Below are positions 54,881-64,000 of a stretch of 64,000 bases of DNA, one piece after another. Positions within the stretch are counted from its first letter, which is position 1; each line of letters opens with the position of its first letter. Source of the stretch: Rhodocyclales bacterium (GTDB taxonomy: Bacteria; Pseudomonadota; Gammaproteobacteria; Burkholderiales; Rhodocyclaceae); the NCBI GenBank assembly GCA_016183655.1, contig JACPEH010000008.1, positions 434,001 through 498,000 of the forward strand. Reading direction: 5' to 3'. Made by a program: the position numbers and the translations under genes. Below the pieces are notes generated by a model that made no database searches, had not been told where the DNA came from, and saw only the letters and a list, made by a program, of their open reading frames with translations.

Positions 54881-57800
54881 CTAAGCGCTGACTTCGAGCA
54901 CCGACGCGTCGGCGAAGATCAATGCGCCGCGCACCGGCTTGCCGGAGAAGATCGACGCCACCGCACGGCAATAGCCGGCCACCTGCTCGCGATATTCTTC
55001 CAGGCGCGGCGTGTCCGGGCCGGAACTCTTGTAGTCGAGCACCCAGAACGCCTCGGCATCCTCGACCAGCCGGTCCATGCGGCCGACGGAACCGTCCGCG
55101 GCGGTGATCTCCATCTCGTTCCAGGCGCGCAGGTGACAGGCCGGATCGAAGAAGCGGCGCAGCGACGGCGTCGCCAGCAGGCGCTCGGCGACGACGCCGG
55201 CGCGGCCGGCCTCGCCGTCGCTGTAGCCTAGCTCGCGCCACCAGCCGGCCGCGGCCCGATCCTCGGTGCGCCGTTCGAGCATCGCGTGCAGCAGGATGCC
55301 GAAGCGTGCCGCCGCATCCGGCACCTCGCGTCGCTCGCCGACGGCGGGAATCGCCGGCATCACGCCGGCAGCGGGCGCTTCCGGCAGCGCGGGCGAAGCC
55401 GTCGCGTCCGCCTCCGGCAGCGCGTCGCCGTACGCATGCTCGGCCTCCAGCCGCGCCAGCGCCGCCTGCAGCCGGTCGTAGGCCGTCAGCGCTCCGCCCT
55501 TGCGTTCGTTGGCGACGCCGCTGGCAACGAAGAGCTGCTGCGCGCGGGTGATCGCCACGTAGAGCAGGTTCAGCTCCTCGCGCGCGGCCGCTGCAGCCTC
55601 GGCATCGAACAGCGCCTGACGCGAGACGCCCCGCTCCTCCTTGCGGCCGACAAAGGAGAAATGCCCGGGCCGGGCCGCCTCCGGCGCCCATTCGACGAGC
55701 ACGTCCCAGGCCTTGTCGGCGGGGGCCGTCGCGTTGGCGTCGAGCAGCCAGACCAGCGGCGCCTCCAGCCCCTTGGCACCATGGATGGTCATGATGCGCA
55801 CGCGACCGTCGGCGGCGACGCGCTCGTCGGCGGCAAGCTCGCCCTCGTCCGGCGCATCGTCGCCGGCGACGCGCGCCAGCGCCCGCAGTTCGTCGATGAA
55901 GCGCGGCAGGCTCGGATAACGGCCGCCGTCGAGGTCGAGCGCCAGCAGCAGCAGCGCTTCCAGGTTGGCCAGCGCCGCCCCCCGCCGCGCTTCCGGAACG
56001 GCGATGCGGTAGCGCGCGAGCACCTCGCCTTCGTCGTAGATGCGGTCGAGCAGGTCGTGCGCCGGCAGGCGTGCGGCGGCGGCCAGCCAGCCGTCGACCA
56101 GGCGGGCTGCGCGCCGCAGCCGTTCGTCGGCGGCATCGTCGCCCCCCTCGGCGGCGGCGAGCACGGCCAGCCGTGCCCGCCAGCCGGCCTCCGGGCGCGC
56201 CGCCAGGCGCAGCAGGTCGTCGTCGGTGCAGGCGAAGATCGGCGACTTCAGCGCATGCGCGAGCTTCAGGTCGGCGGCCGGCGTCACCAGGAATTCGAGC
56301 AGCGCGACGACATCCTTTACTTCCAGCGCATCGAGCAGGCCGCCGCGCGATGCCGCGACGAAGGGGATGCCGGCCGCCGCCAGCGCCTTCTCGACCGGCC
56401 GGATGCGGGCGCGCGTGCGCACCAGCAACAGCACGTCGCCATAGCGCAGCGGGCGCTCGATCGTGCGTACGCCCTGCCGTTCGCGCACCAGGGTACGCCC
56501 GAGCATGCCGCCTAGGCGCTCGGCGAGCTGCGCCGCCTCGCGCTGGCGGCGGCTGTCGACGACCTCGGCCGCCGCCTCGCGCAACGGATCGCGCAGCACG
56601 GTGCCGTCGGGATCGGCGGCCACCGCTGCCGCTTCCTCGTCGTCGCCGGCGCACAAGGGCAGCAGCTCGACCCGCCCGGGCAGGCCGATGGCCAGCGACT
56701 GCTGCGGGCGGAACGGCTGGAAACCCGGCTCGGCGCCGAACAGCGCATTGACCACGTCGATGATCGCCGGCGCGTTGCGTCGCGTCGCATCCTGCATCAG
56801 GCGTACCGCAGCGAAGCGCTCGCCGAGGAAATCGGCGGCGGCGGCGAAGAGGCGGGGCTCGGCGCGGCGGAAACGGTAGATCGACTGCTTCGGGTCGCCG
56901 ACCAGGAACACCGACGGCCGCGCCGCGTCGCTGTAGGCAGCCAGCCAGGCCTGCAGGATCTGCCACTGCAGCGGGTTGGTGTCCTGGAACTCGTCGAGCA
57001 GCACGTGCCGGTAGCGGGCGTCGAGCCGCGCCTGGACGAAGGCGGCACTGGCCTCGTCGTTGAGCAGCTGCAGCACACGCCACTCGGCGTCGACGAAATC
57101 GATCTGCCGACGCTCGGCCTTGAAGGCGTCGAGATGGGCGACGAAGGCCTGGTGCACGGTGAGCGCGTCGCGGTTGAAGACAAGGTTGCGTTCTTCCTGC
57201 TGCTGCGCGAGGCAGGCCAGCAGGCGCGCGCCGAGCGCTGCATGCAGGTCGAGAAAGCGCTGCGCGCCGTCAGCGCCGAAACGCTTGTCGAGCGCCTTCG
57301 ACGGTTTGCGCGCACGCAGCGTACCGGTGCCGGTGAGGAAGACGCCGGCGACCGCGGAAAAACGCGCCCCCGGCGCGTCGCCTTCGGCAGCCAGCGCTGC
57401 CGCCAGCTGCGCGCCGAAGCGGCGGTCGCTGTCGAGCTCGCTGGCTTCGAGGAAGCCGAGATAGGCCTGGAATTCGCCCTCCCAGCCCGCCGCGAAGAAG
57501 GCGGCGAGCGCCGCACCCTCGCCGCCCGCAGCGCCGACTCCGAACAGTTCGCCCAGTTCGGCGACGACGGCGGCCACCGGTTCGACCGCGTCGCCGACAT
57601 GGGCCAGCCACTCGGCGCGGCGCGCCATGCCGCGGGCGAGCAGCGTGCGCGTGCTGGCCAGCCCAATCGACGCCAGCAGACGGACGAAGGCCGCTGCCGC
57701 CGCGCTCGCCGGATCGCGCTGCAGGCGGCGGGCGAAGCTTTGCCAGAGCTCCTCGAAGCGCCGCTCGCCGTCGTCGGCCAGCGTCGTGCCGGCAAGGTTG

Positions 57801-58213
57801 GCCGACAGCGGCGCGACGGCAACCAGCTGCAGGAACCAGCCGTGGAAGGTATTCACCGCCAGCCCGGGCTGCGCGCCGGTGACGCGCTCATAGAGCCCGC
57901 GCGCACGGCGCAGCGTATCCGGGTCGTTGCCGGCACCGCGCTCGCGCAGGAACTGGCGGGCCTCGTCGTCGGGCGCGGTGGCGAGCAGGCGCAGCCAGTC
58001 GACGACGCGCTCCTCGATCTCGCTGGCGGCCTTGCGCGTAAAGGTGATGGCGAGGATTTCCGCCGGCTGCGTTCCGGCCAGCAGCAGGCGCACGATGCGC
58101 GATGCGAGCAGCCAGGTCTTGCCGCTGCCGGCGCAGGCCTCGACGACAGCGCTGCGCGCCGGATCGAGGGCCGCCGCGAAATTCATCCCGATGCCTTCAG
58201 TCGTCCGCGACAT
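54881..58213 (-). CDS. addA: AddA-like helicase-nuclease subunit
   Basis: A 1110-residue UvrD-family helicase with a C-terminal nuclease. Walker A 'VVEACAGSGKTWLLASRIVR', motif Ia 'LAITFTRKAASEIEERV', Walker B 'RYRHVLLDEFQDTNPLQW', 'VFLVGDPKQSIYRFRRAEP', and late helicase motifs 'RIMTIHGAKGLEAPLVWLLD' and 'LLYVAITRAQQLFVASG'. The PD-(D/E)XK nuclease is visible as 'GRMDRLVEDAEAFWVLDYKS' then 'LEEYREQVAGYCRA'. With AddB it resects double-strand breaks for RecA. I chose the ATG at 58213 for its GGAGGG site; MNFAAALD (58186) with AAGG upstream is an alternative. It overlaps the addB end by 17 bases. Confidence 0.88.
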   Translation of the reverse strand: MSRTTEGIGMNFAAALDPARSAVVEACAGSGKTWLLASRIVRLLLAGTQPAEILAITFTRKAASEIEERVVDWLRLLATAPDDEARQFLRERGAGNDPDTLRRARGLYERVTGAQPGLAVNTFHGWFLQLVAVAPLSANLAGTTLADDGERRFEELWQSFARRLQRDPASAAAAAFVRLLASIGLASTRTLLARGMARRAEWLAHVGDAVEPVAAVVAELGELFGVGAAGGEGAALAAFFAAGWEGEFQAYLGFLEASELDSDRRFGAQLAAALAAEGDAPGARFSAVAGVFLTGTGTLRARKPSKALDKRFGADGAQRFLDLHAALGARLLACLAQQQEERNLVFNRDALTVHQAFVAHLDAFKAERRQIDFVDAEWRVLQLLNDEASAAFVQARLDARYRHVLLDEFQDTNPLQWQILQAWLAAYSDAARPSVFLVGDPKQSIYRFRRAEPRLFAAAADFLGERFAAVRLMQDATRRNAPAIIDVVNALFGAEPGFQPFRPQQSLAIGLPGRVELLPLCAGDDEEAAAVAADPDGTVLRDPLREAAAEVVDSRRQREAAQLAERLGGMLGRTLVRERQGVRTIERPLRYGDVLLLVRTRARIRPVEKALAAAGIPFVAASRGGLLDALEVKDVVALLEFLVTPAADLKLAHALKSPIFACTDDDLLRLAARPEAGWRARLAVLAAAEGGDDAADERLRRAARLVDGWLAAAARLPAHDLLDRIYDEGEVLARYRIAVPEARRGAALANLEALLLLALDLDGGRYPSLPRFIDELRALARVAGDDAPDEGELAADERVAADGRVRIMTIHGAKGLEAPLVWLLDANATAPADKAWDVLVEWAPEAARPGHFSFVGRKEERGVSRQALFDAEAAAAAREELNLLYVAITRAQQLFVASGVANERKGGALTAYDRLQAALARLEAEHAYGDALPEADATASPALPEAPAAGVMPAIPAVGERREVPDAAARFGILLHAMLERRTEDRAAAGWWRELGYSDGEAGRAGVVAERLLATPSLRRFFDPACHLRAWNEMEITAADGSVGRMDRLVEDAEAFWVLDYKSSGPDTPRLEEYREQVAGYCRAVASIFSGKPVRGALIFADASVLEVSA

Positions 58214-60962
58214 GGTCCCTCCGGCACAATCCACGCGCCTCGCACCAGGCGCAGGCGCGCTCGCTGCCGTGCGCCGGCAACGGCGTTCCGGCGCGCATCG
58301 CGCCGACCGCGGCAACCAGGCGCCGGCCCTGCGCCGCGGCGGCCTGCGCGAGATCGCCGGCGCAACGAACGAGGTCGAGGCGCTCGTCGTCGAGCGCGAC
58401 ATAGGCGGCCTCGGCCGCGCCATCGTGCAGCAGCGCGTAGGCCGGCAGCTGGATGTCGTCGGCGAGCAGCTTCTTCAGCTCGCCGAGTTTCTTCGTCTTG
58501 TAGTCGAGCAGGCTGGCGCCGTCGGCGCCGGCATCGATGCGGTCGATGCGGCCGTACAGCTCGACCGCGGCGCCGTCGGCCAGCGGCAGCGAGCGTGCGA
58601 CACGGACTTCGGCCGCCTGCCAGCGCCAGCCGGCGGCCTCGCGCTCGCGCTGCCAGGCCAGATAGGCCGGCAGCCGCTGCTGCCAGCGCAGCCGCCAACC
58701 GAGCGCCAGCCAGTTGTCGGCCTCGGCCGCGGCGAAGGTTTCCTCGACGGCGACACCGAGCGCCGCCAGCGCGGCGGCGTCGTCGAGCCCGGCGAGGCTG
58801 GGATGCGCCTGGTGGAAACGTTCGAGCGAGCGGTGCACGAGCTGGCCGTAGTCGCTTTTCTCCAGTTCCTCGCTGACTTCGTCGAGCTCGTTCAGGCGCA
58901 GCACATGGCGGGCAAAGAACTGGTACGGGCAGGCCACCAGCGAGGCGAGGCCGCTGACCGACACCCGCGCCGGCACCTGCGCCGCCGGCACCACCGGCGC
59001 CGCCCGCCGCGGCAGTACCGGCGACGTCCCGGCCTCGGGCGCCGGCGTCGCCGGCAGCGACAGCGGCGGCCGCTTGAGGTCGTCGCCCCAGGCCAGCCGG
59101 TGCAGCGTGGACAGCAGGTCGAACTCCGGTGCGAGCAGGCGCGCCTCGCCGGCCTGCTCGCGCTGCCAGGTGACGACGACGCGCGGCACCGTCGCCAGCA
59201 GCAGCTCCAGGTCGCGGCGCAGCGCGCGCTCGGCATCCTCGCGCGTCGGCAGGCCGAGGTCGCGGCGCACCGCCTGGTTGAAGAAGGTGCCGCCGGTGGC
59301 GGCGGCCAGCTGCTCGGCATCGGCGCCGATCACCAGCGCGGCCTCGAAACGGCGCAGGCGGACGTCATGGCGCGGCAGCATGACGATGGAGCTGGCGATG
59401 CTGCGATCGCGGAAGGCGCCGCCTTCCAGCTCGCGGTTAAGCCAGTCGCGCCACGCGGCGAAGGCGAAACTCGCCTCGCTGCCGGCAAGTTCCGCCTGCC
59501 GCTGCGCCAACAGGTCGAGCAGTTCGCCGCCGGCGGCATCGGCCGCCAGCGAGGCGTCGGCGCCGACCGCCTGCAGCGCCCGCGACAGGCGGTCGAGCCA
59601 GCGCGGCAGCGCTACCGGCTTGCCGCCGAGGATGCGCAGCGCCACTTCCAGGCGGTCGAGCAGGCTGGCCGCCAGCGCCCGCACCGGCCCGCCGTCGGCG
59701 TCGAGGTTCCGGTAGGCAGCGAGCGCTTCGCGGAATGCGGCGAGGCCACTGCGCGCGCCGGCGGCGCGGATCGCCTGCTCCAGCAGCAGGACGGCGGCCG
59801 CGCGCGCCGCTGCCGGCTCCTCGGCGAACAGGTGCGGCGACTTGCAGAGGTCGAGCAGATCGAGGTGGTAGGCGCCGCCGGCAGCGGTTTCGAGCAGCGC
59901 GTCGACGGTGGCCGCGGCGCGTGTCGTCGACAGTTTCCAGCCGGTCTCGTCGGCGGCGAGCACGCCTTGCCGCTCCAGCAGCGCGCGCAGGCGGCGTGCG
60001 CTGAGCCGGTCCTCGGCGACCAGCGCGATGCGGCGCAGCCCGTCGCCGAGCCAGGCGAAGACCTGCGCAGCGGCGGCTTCCGCCTCCTGCTCGCGACCGC
60101 TGACGGCGACCAGCTGCAGGCGTTCGGCAAACGGCGTCGCATGCTGCGTGTCGGCCAGCCGGTGCGCCCGTTCGAGCAGCGGCGGCAGCTCGCCAGCGGC
60201 GGCAGGCAGCTCCGGCCAGGCGGCGGCAAGCACGGCGGCGATCGGCGTGATGGCCATGCTGCGCGGGGCCGGTGCGCAGAGCTGCACCGGCTGCTGCGCC
60301 GCGTAGCGCTCAAGAAACGCCTGCTCGGCCGGCGTCAGCCGCTCCTCCGGCGGGCCGTCAAGAAGCAGGAACAGCGGCCGGGCGGCCGTCGCCGCCAGCC
60401 GGGCGAGGCGCAGGCGGTAGACCGACGGCGCATCCGGGCGGCCGCTGGCGGCGAGCGCCCGCCACATCTCGTGCACCACGCGCGCCTCGAAGTTGAGCGG
60501 CGCCGAGGCGCGCAGCGCATAGGCCTGCTCCAGCTGCCGGCACAGCGCAGCCTCGTCGTCGGGCAGGCGCACGGCGGCGGCCGAAAGTTCGTCGGACAGG
60601 GTCGCCAGTTCGGCGGCGATGCCCCACAGCGCGGTCTCGTCGAACCAGCCGCGGGCAGCCAGCGCCGTATGCAGCAACACCAGCCGCTCACTTTCCGGCA
60701 AGGGGGAGGGAATGTCCGGCAGCGGCGCGGCGTTCGCCCAGCGGCGCAGCGTGTCGAACTGCGGCAGCAGCAGCGGCCGGCCGGCGGCACTCGCCAGCGC
60801 CGTGCGCAGCTCGGCGGCAAGCGGCAGCGAGGAGACGAGGACGAGGTGGCGGGAGAGGTCCGGCAGATCGGCGGCGGCCGCCCGTAGCAGCAGCCCGGCC
60901 GCACTGTCGAGAAAGCCCTCGCCCGGCGGCAGGGAGTGTACCGGGGACGCCGAGAGGCTCAT
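58197..60962 (-). CDS. addB: AddB-like nuclease subunit with Fe-S cluster residues
   Basis: A 921-residue partner of AddA. The N-terminal half is an inactivated helicase-like fold; the C-terminal nuclease shows 'VACPYQFFARHVLRLNELDE', 'GRIDRIDAGADGASLLDYKT' and 'ACAWCEARGLCRRDH'. The Cys of CPYQFF and the three in CxxCxxxxxC are the four ligands of the [4Fe-4S] staple that stabilises AddB nucleases. Start at MSLSASPVHSLPPGEG (60962), eight bases after the ferredoxin gene's stop (60970). AddAB in this order is common in betaproteobacteria. Confidence 0.88.
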   Translation of the reverse strand: MSLSASPVHSLPPGEGFLDSAAGLLLRAAAADLPDLSRHLVLVSSLPLAAELRTALASAAGRPLLLPQFDTLRRWANAAPLPDIPSPLPESERLVLLHTALAARGWFDETALWGIAAELATLSDELSAAAVRLPDDEAALCRQLEQAYALRASAPLNFEARVVHEMWRALAASGRPDAPSVYRLRLARLAATAARPLFLLLDGPPEERLTPAEQAFLERYAAQQPVQLCAPAPRSMAITPIAAVLAAAWPELPAAAGELPPLLERAHRLADTQHATPFAERLQLVAVSGREQEAEAAAAQVFAWLGDGLRRIALVAEDRLSARRLRALLERQGVLAADETGWKLSTTRAAATVDALLETAAGGAYHLDLLDLCKSPHLFAEEPAAARAAAVLLLEQAIRAAGARSGLAAFREALAAYRNLDADGGPVRALAASLLDRLEVALRILGGKPVALPRWLDRLSRALQAVGADASLAADAAGGELLDLLAQRQAELAGSEASFAFAAWRDWLNRELEGGAFRDRSIASSIVMLPRHDVRLRRFEAALVIGADAEQLAAATGGTFFNQAVRRDLGLPTREDAERALRRDLELLLATVPRVVVTWQREQAGEARLLAPEFDLLSTLHRLAWGDDLKRPPLSLPATPAPEAGTSPVLPRRAAPVVPAAQVPARVSVSGLASLVACPYQFFARHVLRLNELDEVSEELEKSDYGQLVHRSLERFHQAHPSLAGLDDAAALAALGVAVEETFAAAEADNWLALGWRLRWQQRLPAYLAWQREREAAGWRWQAAEVRVARSLPLADGAAVELYGRIDRIDAGADGASLLDYKTKKLGELKKLLADDIQLPAYALLHDGAAEAAYVALDDERLDLVRCAGDLAQAAAAQGRRLVAAVGAMRAGTPLPAHGSERACAWCEARGLCRRDHVADD

Positions 60963-60969
60963 CGGCGCA

Positions 60970-61293
60970 TCAGCGCTGCAGATCCTTCAGCTTGTCGGCC
61001 ACGCCGTTCTCGTCGTCGGCCCCGGGCAGCGCGTCCTTGCGCTCGGTCAGCGCCGGCCACTGTTTCGCCAGCTCGGCGTTGAGTTCGATGAAGGCCTTCT
61101 GCGCGTCGGGCACGTCATCCTCGGCGAAGATCGCTTCCGCCGGGCATTCCGGGACGCACAGGGTGCAGTCGATGCATTCGCTCGGGTCGATCACCAGCAT
61201 GTTCGGCCCTTCGCGGAAGCAATCGACCGGGCAGACATCGACGCAGTCGGTGTATTTGCACTTGATGCAGTTTTCGGTAACGACGTAGGTCAT
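60970..61293 (-). CDS. fdxA: 7Fe ferredoxin FdxA
   Basis: A 107-residue ferredoxin with [3Fe-4S] and [4Fe-4S] centres: '[20 protein letters not shown]' and '[20 protein letters not shown]'. The C-terminal helical tail ('[20 protein letters not shown]') is that of the Azotobacter-type FdxA. An electron carrier; partner not shown. It precedes addB by eight bases on the same strand, though functional linkage is not known. Confidence 0.95.
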   Translation of the reverse strand: MTYVVTENCIKCKYTDCVDVCPVDCFREGPNMLVIDPSECIDCTLCVPECPAEAIFAEDDVPDAQKAFIELNAELAKQWPALTERKDALPGADDENGVADKLKDLQR

Positions 61294-61435
61294 GGATACG
61301 CTCTCCGGCAGGGGAGGAAACTATAGCGCATCCGCCGCCGGGACGACGCATCGTCGCCCCGGAAAACGCCGTCCCGCGATCGTTTCCGGTGAAGCTCCCC
61401 GACCTGAATGTCCGGGGCTTGCGCTCGACGCGTGG

Positions 61436-62143
61436 TCAGGCGCTGCGGGCGCGCTGGCGGGCTGCGATCGATTCGAGGCGGGCCTTTTCGGCAAGCACTT
61501 TGCCGGCGTAGCGCTGGTCGGGATCGTCGGCAGCACCGGCGAACTGCTGCAGGCCGGGAACCAGGCCGCCGTTGCGACGGATCGACTCCTGCAGGACGCG
61601 GGCGCCGACCTGGACGTTCACCACCGGGTCGAAGAACGACATTTCATCGGCCCCCTTCGGCAGCTTGTCCTGGTGGAAGCGCGGAATGACCTGCATCAGC
61701 CCCTGCGCCCCGACGACGCTTTCGGAGAAGGGGTTGAAGCGGGACTCGACGGCAATCACCGCAACGATCAGCAGCGGATCGAGGCGGAGATCCCGCCCGG
61801 AGGCTTCGGCCGCGGTGAAGATCGGCTCCAGCGCATCCATCGATACCCGATAGCGGCGGGCCACCGCCTCCAGCGCCGCACGCATGCGCGGCGTCAGCGG
61901 CTCGCCGGCGGAAGGCAGCGCTTCCTCAAGCTGCGGCTCGGCCGCCGGTACCACCTGGACGGATGCCGTTTCCTGCGGCAACAAGGCGAGCAGGTGTTCG
62001 AGGGTGCGGCTGTCGCCGCGATAAAGTCCGAGCAACCCGACGATGAGCAGGACGCCGGCAGCCATCAGGAGCACTTGGAAAATGCTGGCAACCAACGAGG
62101 TGGCGCGCAGCATGGAGGGTTTGAAAGCGAGCGTTGCAGACAT
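61436..62143 (-). CDS. Lytic transglycosylase (SLT domain), membrane-anchored
   Basis: A 235-residue protein with an N-terminal transmembrane helix (about 15-42, '[20 protein letters not shown]') and a C-terminal SLT goose-lysozyme-like domain. The catalytic Glu is in '[20 protein letters not shown]', followed by '[17 protein letters not shown]' and '[20 protein letters not shown]'. It cleaves peptidoglycan glycan strands with 1,6-anhydro formation. AAGGAG lies upstream of MSATLAF at 62143, so that start is preferred to one five codons earlier. Confidence 0.9.
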   Translation of the reverse strand: MSATLAFKPSMLRATSLVASIFQVLLMAAGVLLIVGLLGLYRGDSRTLEHLLALLPQETASVQVVPAAEPQLEEALPSAGEPLTPRMRAALEAVARRYRVSMDALEPIFTAAEASGRDLRLDPLLIVAVIAVESRFNPFSESVVGAQGLMQVIPRFHQDKLPKGADEMSFFDPVVNVQVGARVLQESIRRNGGLVPGLQQFAGAADDPDQRYAGKVLAEKARLESIAARQRARSA

Positions 62144-62586
62144 GCTTTTCTCCTTCACTGTGTCGTCGCACGAGCACTTCCGTGCGGCTTAACGGTTATG
62201 GGGGCGGCGCAACAACGAGGGGGTTGAGAGAGGGCAGAGTGCCGAGGCCCGCCAGACGGGCAATCTGGCGCGACTGGAAGCGCCGGATGGTTGTGCTGCG
62301 CCGCAGCAACAAACGCATTCTATTGATTTTGCTTGCTATTGTCAAGCAACAGGCAAACCAGTCGGGCCCGGATACCGCAGCGCAACAAGCGCCAATCCCC
62401 GCGATACAGCGGGCTGCAGCCGCTTTGCAGGGAGGAACTTTTCCGCAGTCGCAAAGCTCCCACGGACGCATCCCGCTTGCTTCCCTTGCCGAGGGTTTTT
62501 CGCTACGATGCCGCAGTCGGACAAATTCCACTCCGGAACCTCCAACCAGTTCACCCTCCTTCCCAAGTTTCCACGAGGCTTTTTCG
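62144..62586. other. Divergent intergenic region upstream of trxA
   Basis: A 443-base gap between the transglycosylase start and trxA. It is AT-richer than surrounding DNA around 62310-62350 (TTCTATTGATTTTGCTTGCTATTGTCAAG), where a promoter for either gene could lie; I see no clear operator. No gene is supported, although short open frames exist. Confidence 0.5.
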
Positions 62587-62913
62587 ATGAGCGAGCATAT
62601 CCATTACGTCACCGACGACAACTTCGCGACCGAGGTGCTGCAGTCGCAGCAACCGGTGCTGGTCGACTACTGGGCCGAATGGTGCGGTCCGTGCAAGATG
62701 ATTGCGCCGATCCTCGACGAAGTGGCCAAGGAATATGCCGGCAAGCTGAAGGTGGCCAAGCTCAACATCGACGACAACCAGAAGACGCCGGCGCAGTACG
62801 GCATCCGCGGCATCCCGACGCTGATGCTGTTCAAGGGCGGCAACATCGAGGCGACCAAGGTCGGCGCGCTGTCCAAGGGCCAGCTCACCGCCTTCATTGA
62901 CAGCAATCTGTAA
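62587..62913 (+). CDS. trxA: Thioredoxin 1
   Basis: A 108-residue thioredoxin. The redox site '[20 protein letters not shown]' (CGPC), buried Asp region 'VLVDYWAEW', cis-Pro '[15 protein letters not shown]' and normal length leave no doubt. The start at [11 protein letters not shown] (62587) is usual in betaproteobacteria. trxA upstream of rho is a widely conserved pair. Confidence 0.97.
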   Translation: MSEHIHYVTDDNFATEVLQSQQPVLVDYWAEWCGPCKMIAPILDEVAKEYAGKLKVAKLNIDDNQKTPAQYGIRGIPTLMLFKGGNIEATKVGALSKGQLTAFIDSNL

Positions 62914-62930
62914 TCCCGTTAGTCTCACTC

Positions 62931-62993
62931 CCTGAAAGCCCCGCGCGGCGCGGGCAGAGCAAGAAAAACCCCGTCCCACCCCGGGCTTTCAGG
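62931..62993. other. Inverted repeat between trxA and rho
   Basis: CCTGAAAGCCC (62931-62941) and GGGCTTTCAGG (62983-62993) are exact complements enclosing 41 bases with an inner GC-rich palindrome (CCGCGCGGCGCGG). Seventeen bases after the trxA stop, so it may end or attenuate trxA transcription, or belong to the rho leader. A further short palindrome (CCGTAGTCGCAACTCCCGTAGTTGC) follows at 63001-63027. Confidence 0.55.
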
Positions 62994-63121
62994 TGCAGTT
63001 TCCGTAGTCGCAACTCCCGTAGTTGCAAGCCCACACCCCTACCGTTCCCGATCCTCCCTGCAGCCCTTCGTGCTGCGCCGCCGCCACAGCCACATCATCC
63101 AATCGCCCGGTTAATCGCCTT

Positions 63122-64000
<879 letters not shown>

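Noticed and set aside
57927..60887. Long plus-strand open frame across addB, and similar ones across fadD (52558-54282) and the IorB-like gene (5534-7996)
   Set aside because: All lie antisense to genes with clear catalytic motifs and show only Arg/Gln/His-rich shadow composition.

Overview
The window is GC-rich DNA, densely coded on both strands, and reads as the chromosome of a betaproteobacterium. The gene order metZ-purF-cvpA-dedD-folC-accD-trpA-trpB-trpF-truA-(CbiQ-like)-fimV-asd-leuB-leuD-leuC is typical of that class, and a Rhodocyclales-like host is my inference from gene content, not a measured placement. No rRNA, tRNA, CRISPR array or phage was recognised.

Layout. 1-11 kb: the end of a CHASE-like membrane sensor, an orphan hydratase, outer-membrane phospholipase A, ACP phosphodiesterase, a molybdenum hydroxylase cluster (MocA-like, XdhC-like, IorB-like and IorA-like, with a divergent AraC regulator), a 2-haloacid dehalogenase and a thioredoxin-like protein. 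11.2-13.7 kb: a bufferin-type RiPP operon (precursor, DUF692/MNIO enzyme, DUF2063 partner, DoxX protein). 13.9-16.9 kb: a visibly AT-richer island, all on the minus strand, carrying a TIR-domain protein, a caspase-fold protease with a small membrane partner, and an orphan gene. These genes are separated by attC-like hairpins, so the island looks like an integron cassette array without an integrase. 17-24 kb: hydrolase, MFS exporter, RhlE helicase and a chemoreceptor. 24.5-43 kb: the large housekeeping block for methionine, purine, folate, fatty acid, tryptophan and leucine synthesis plus tRNA pseudouridylation. 43-51 kb: M48 protease, MFS transporter, chorismate synthase, a second chemoreceptor, DsbA-like protein, and ilvBN preceded by a leader-peptide attenuator. 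51.5-64 kb: FadD, CBS protein, AddAB-like helicase-nuclease, FdxA, lytic transglycosylase, thioredoxin and the first 293 codons of rho.

Most genes form tight operons with 1-4 base stop/start overlaps. Interspersed palindromic repeats (core ATTCCGGG-loop-CCCGGAAT) occupy many intergenic gaps, and two copies form a composite element bounded by inverted AGTCAGTCA ends. trpB carries an in-frame insert of about 37 codons made of tandem hairpins.

The best candidate for an undescribed system is the 13.9-16.9 kb island: a caspase-like protease translationally coupled to a membrane-anchored helper, next to a TIR NADase-like protein with an unrecognised N-terminal domain, all in integron-cassette format. 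Anti-phage or abortive-infection function is inference only.
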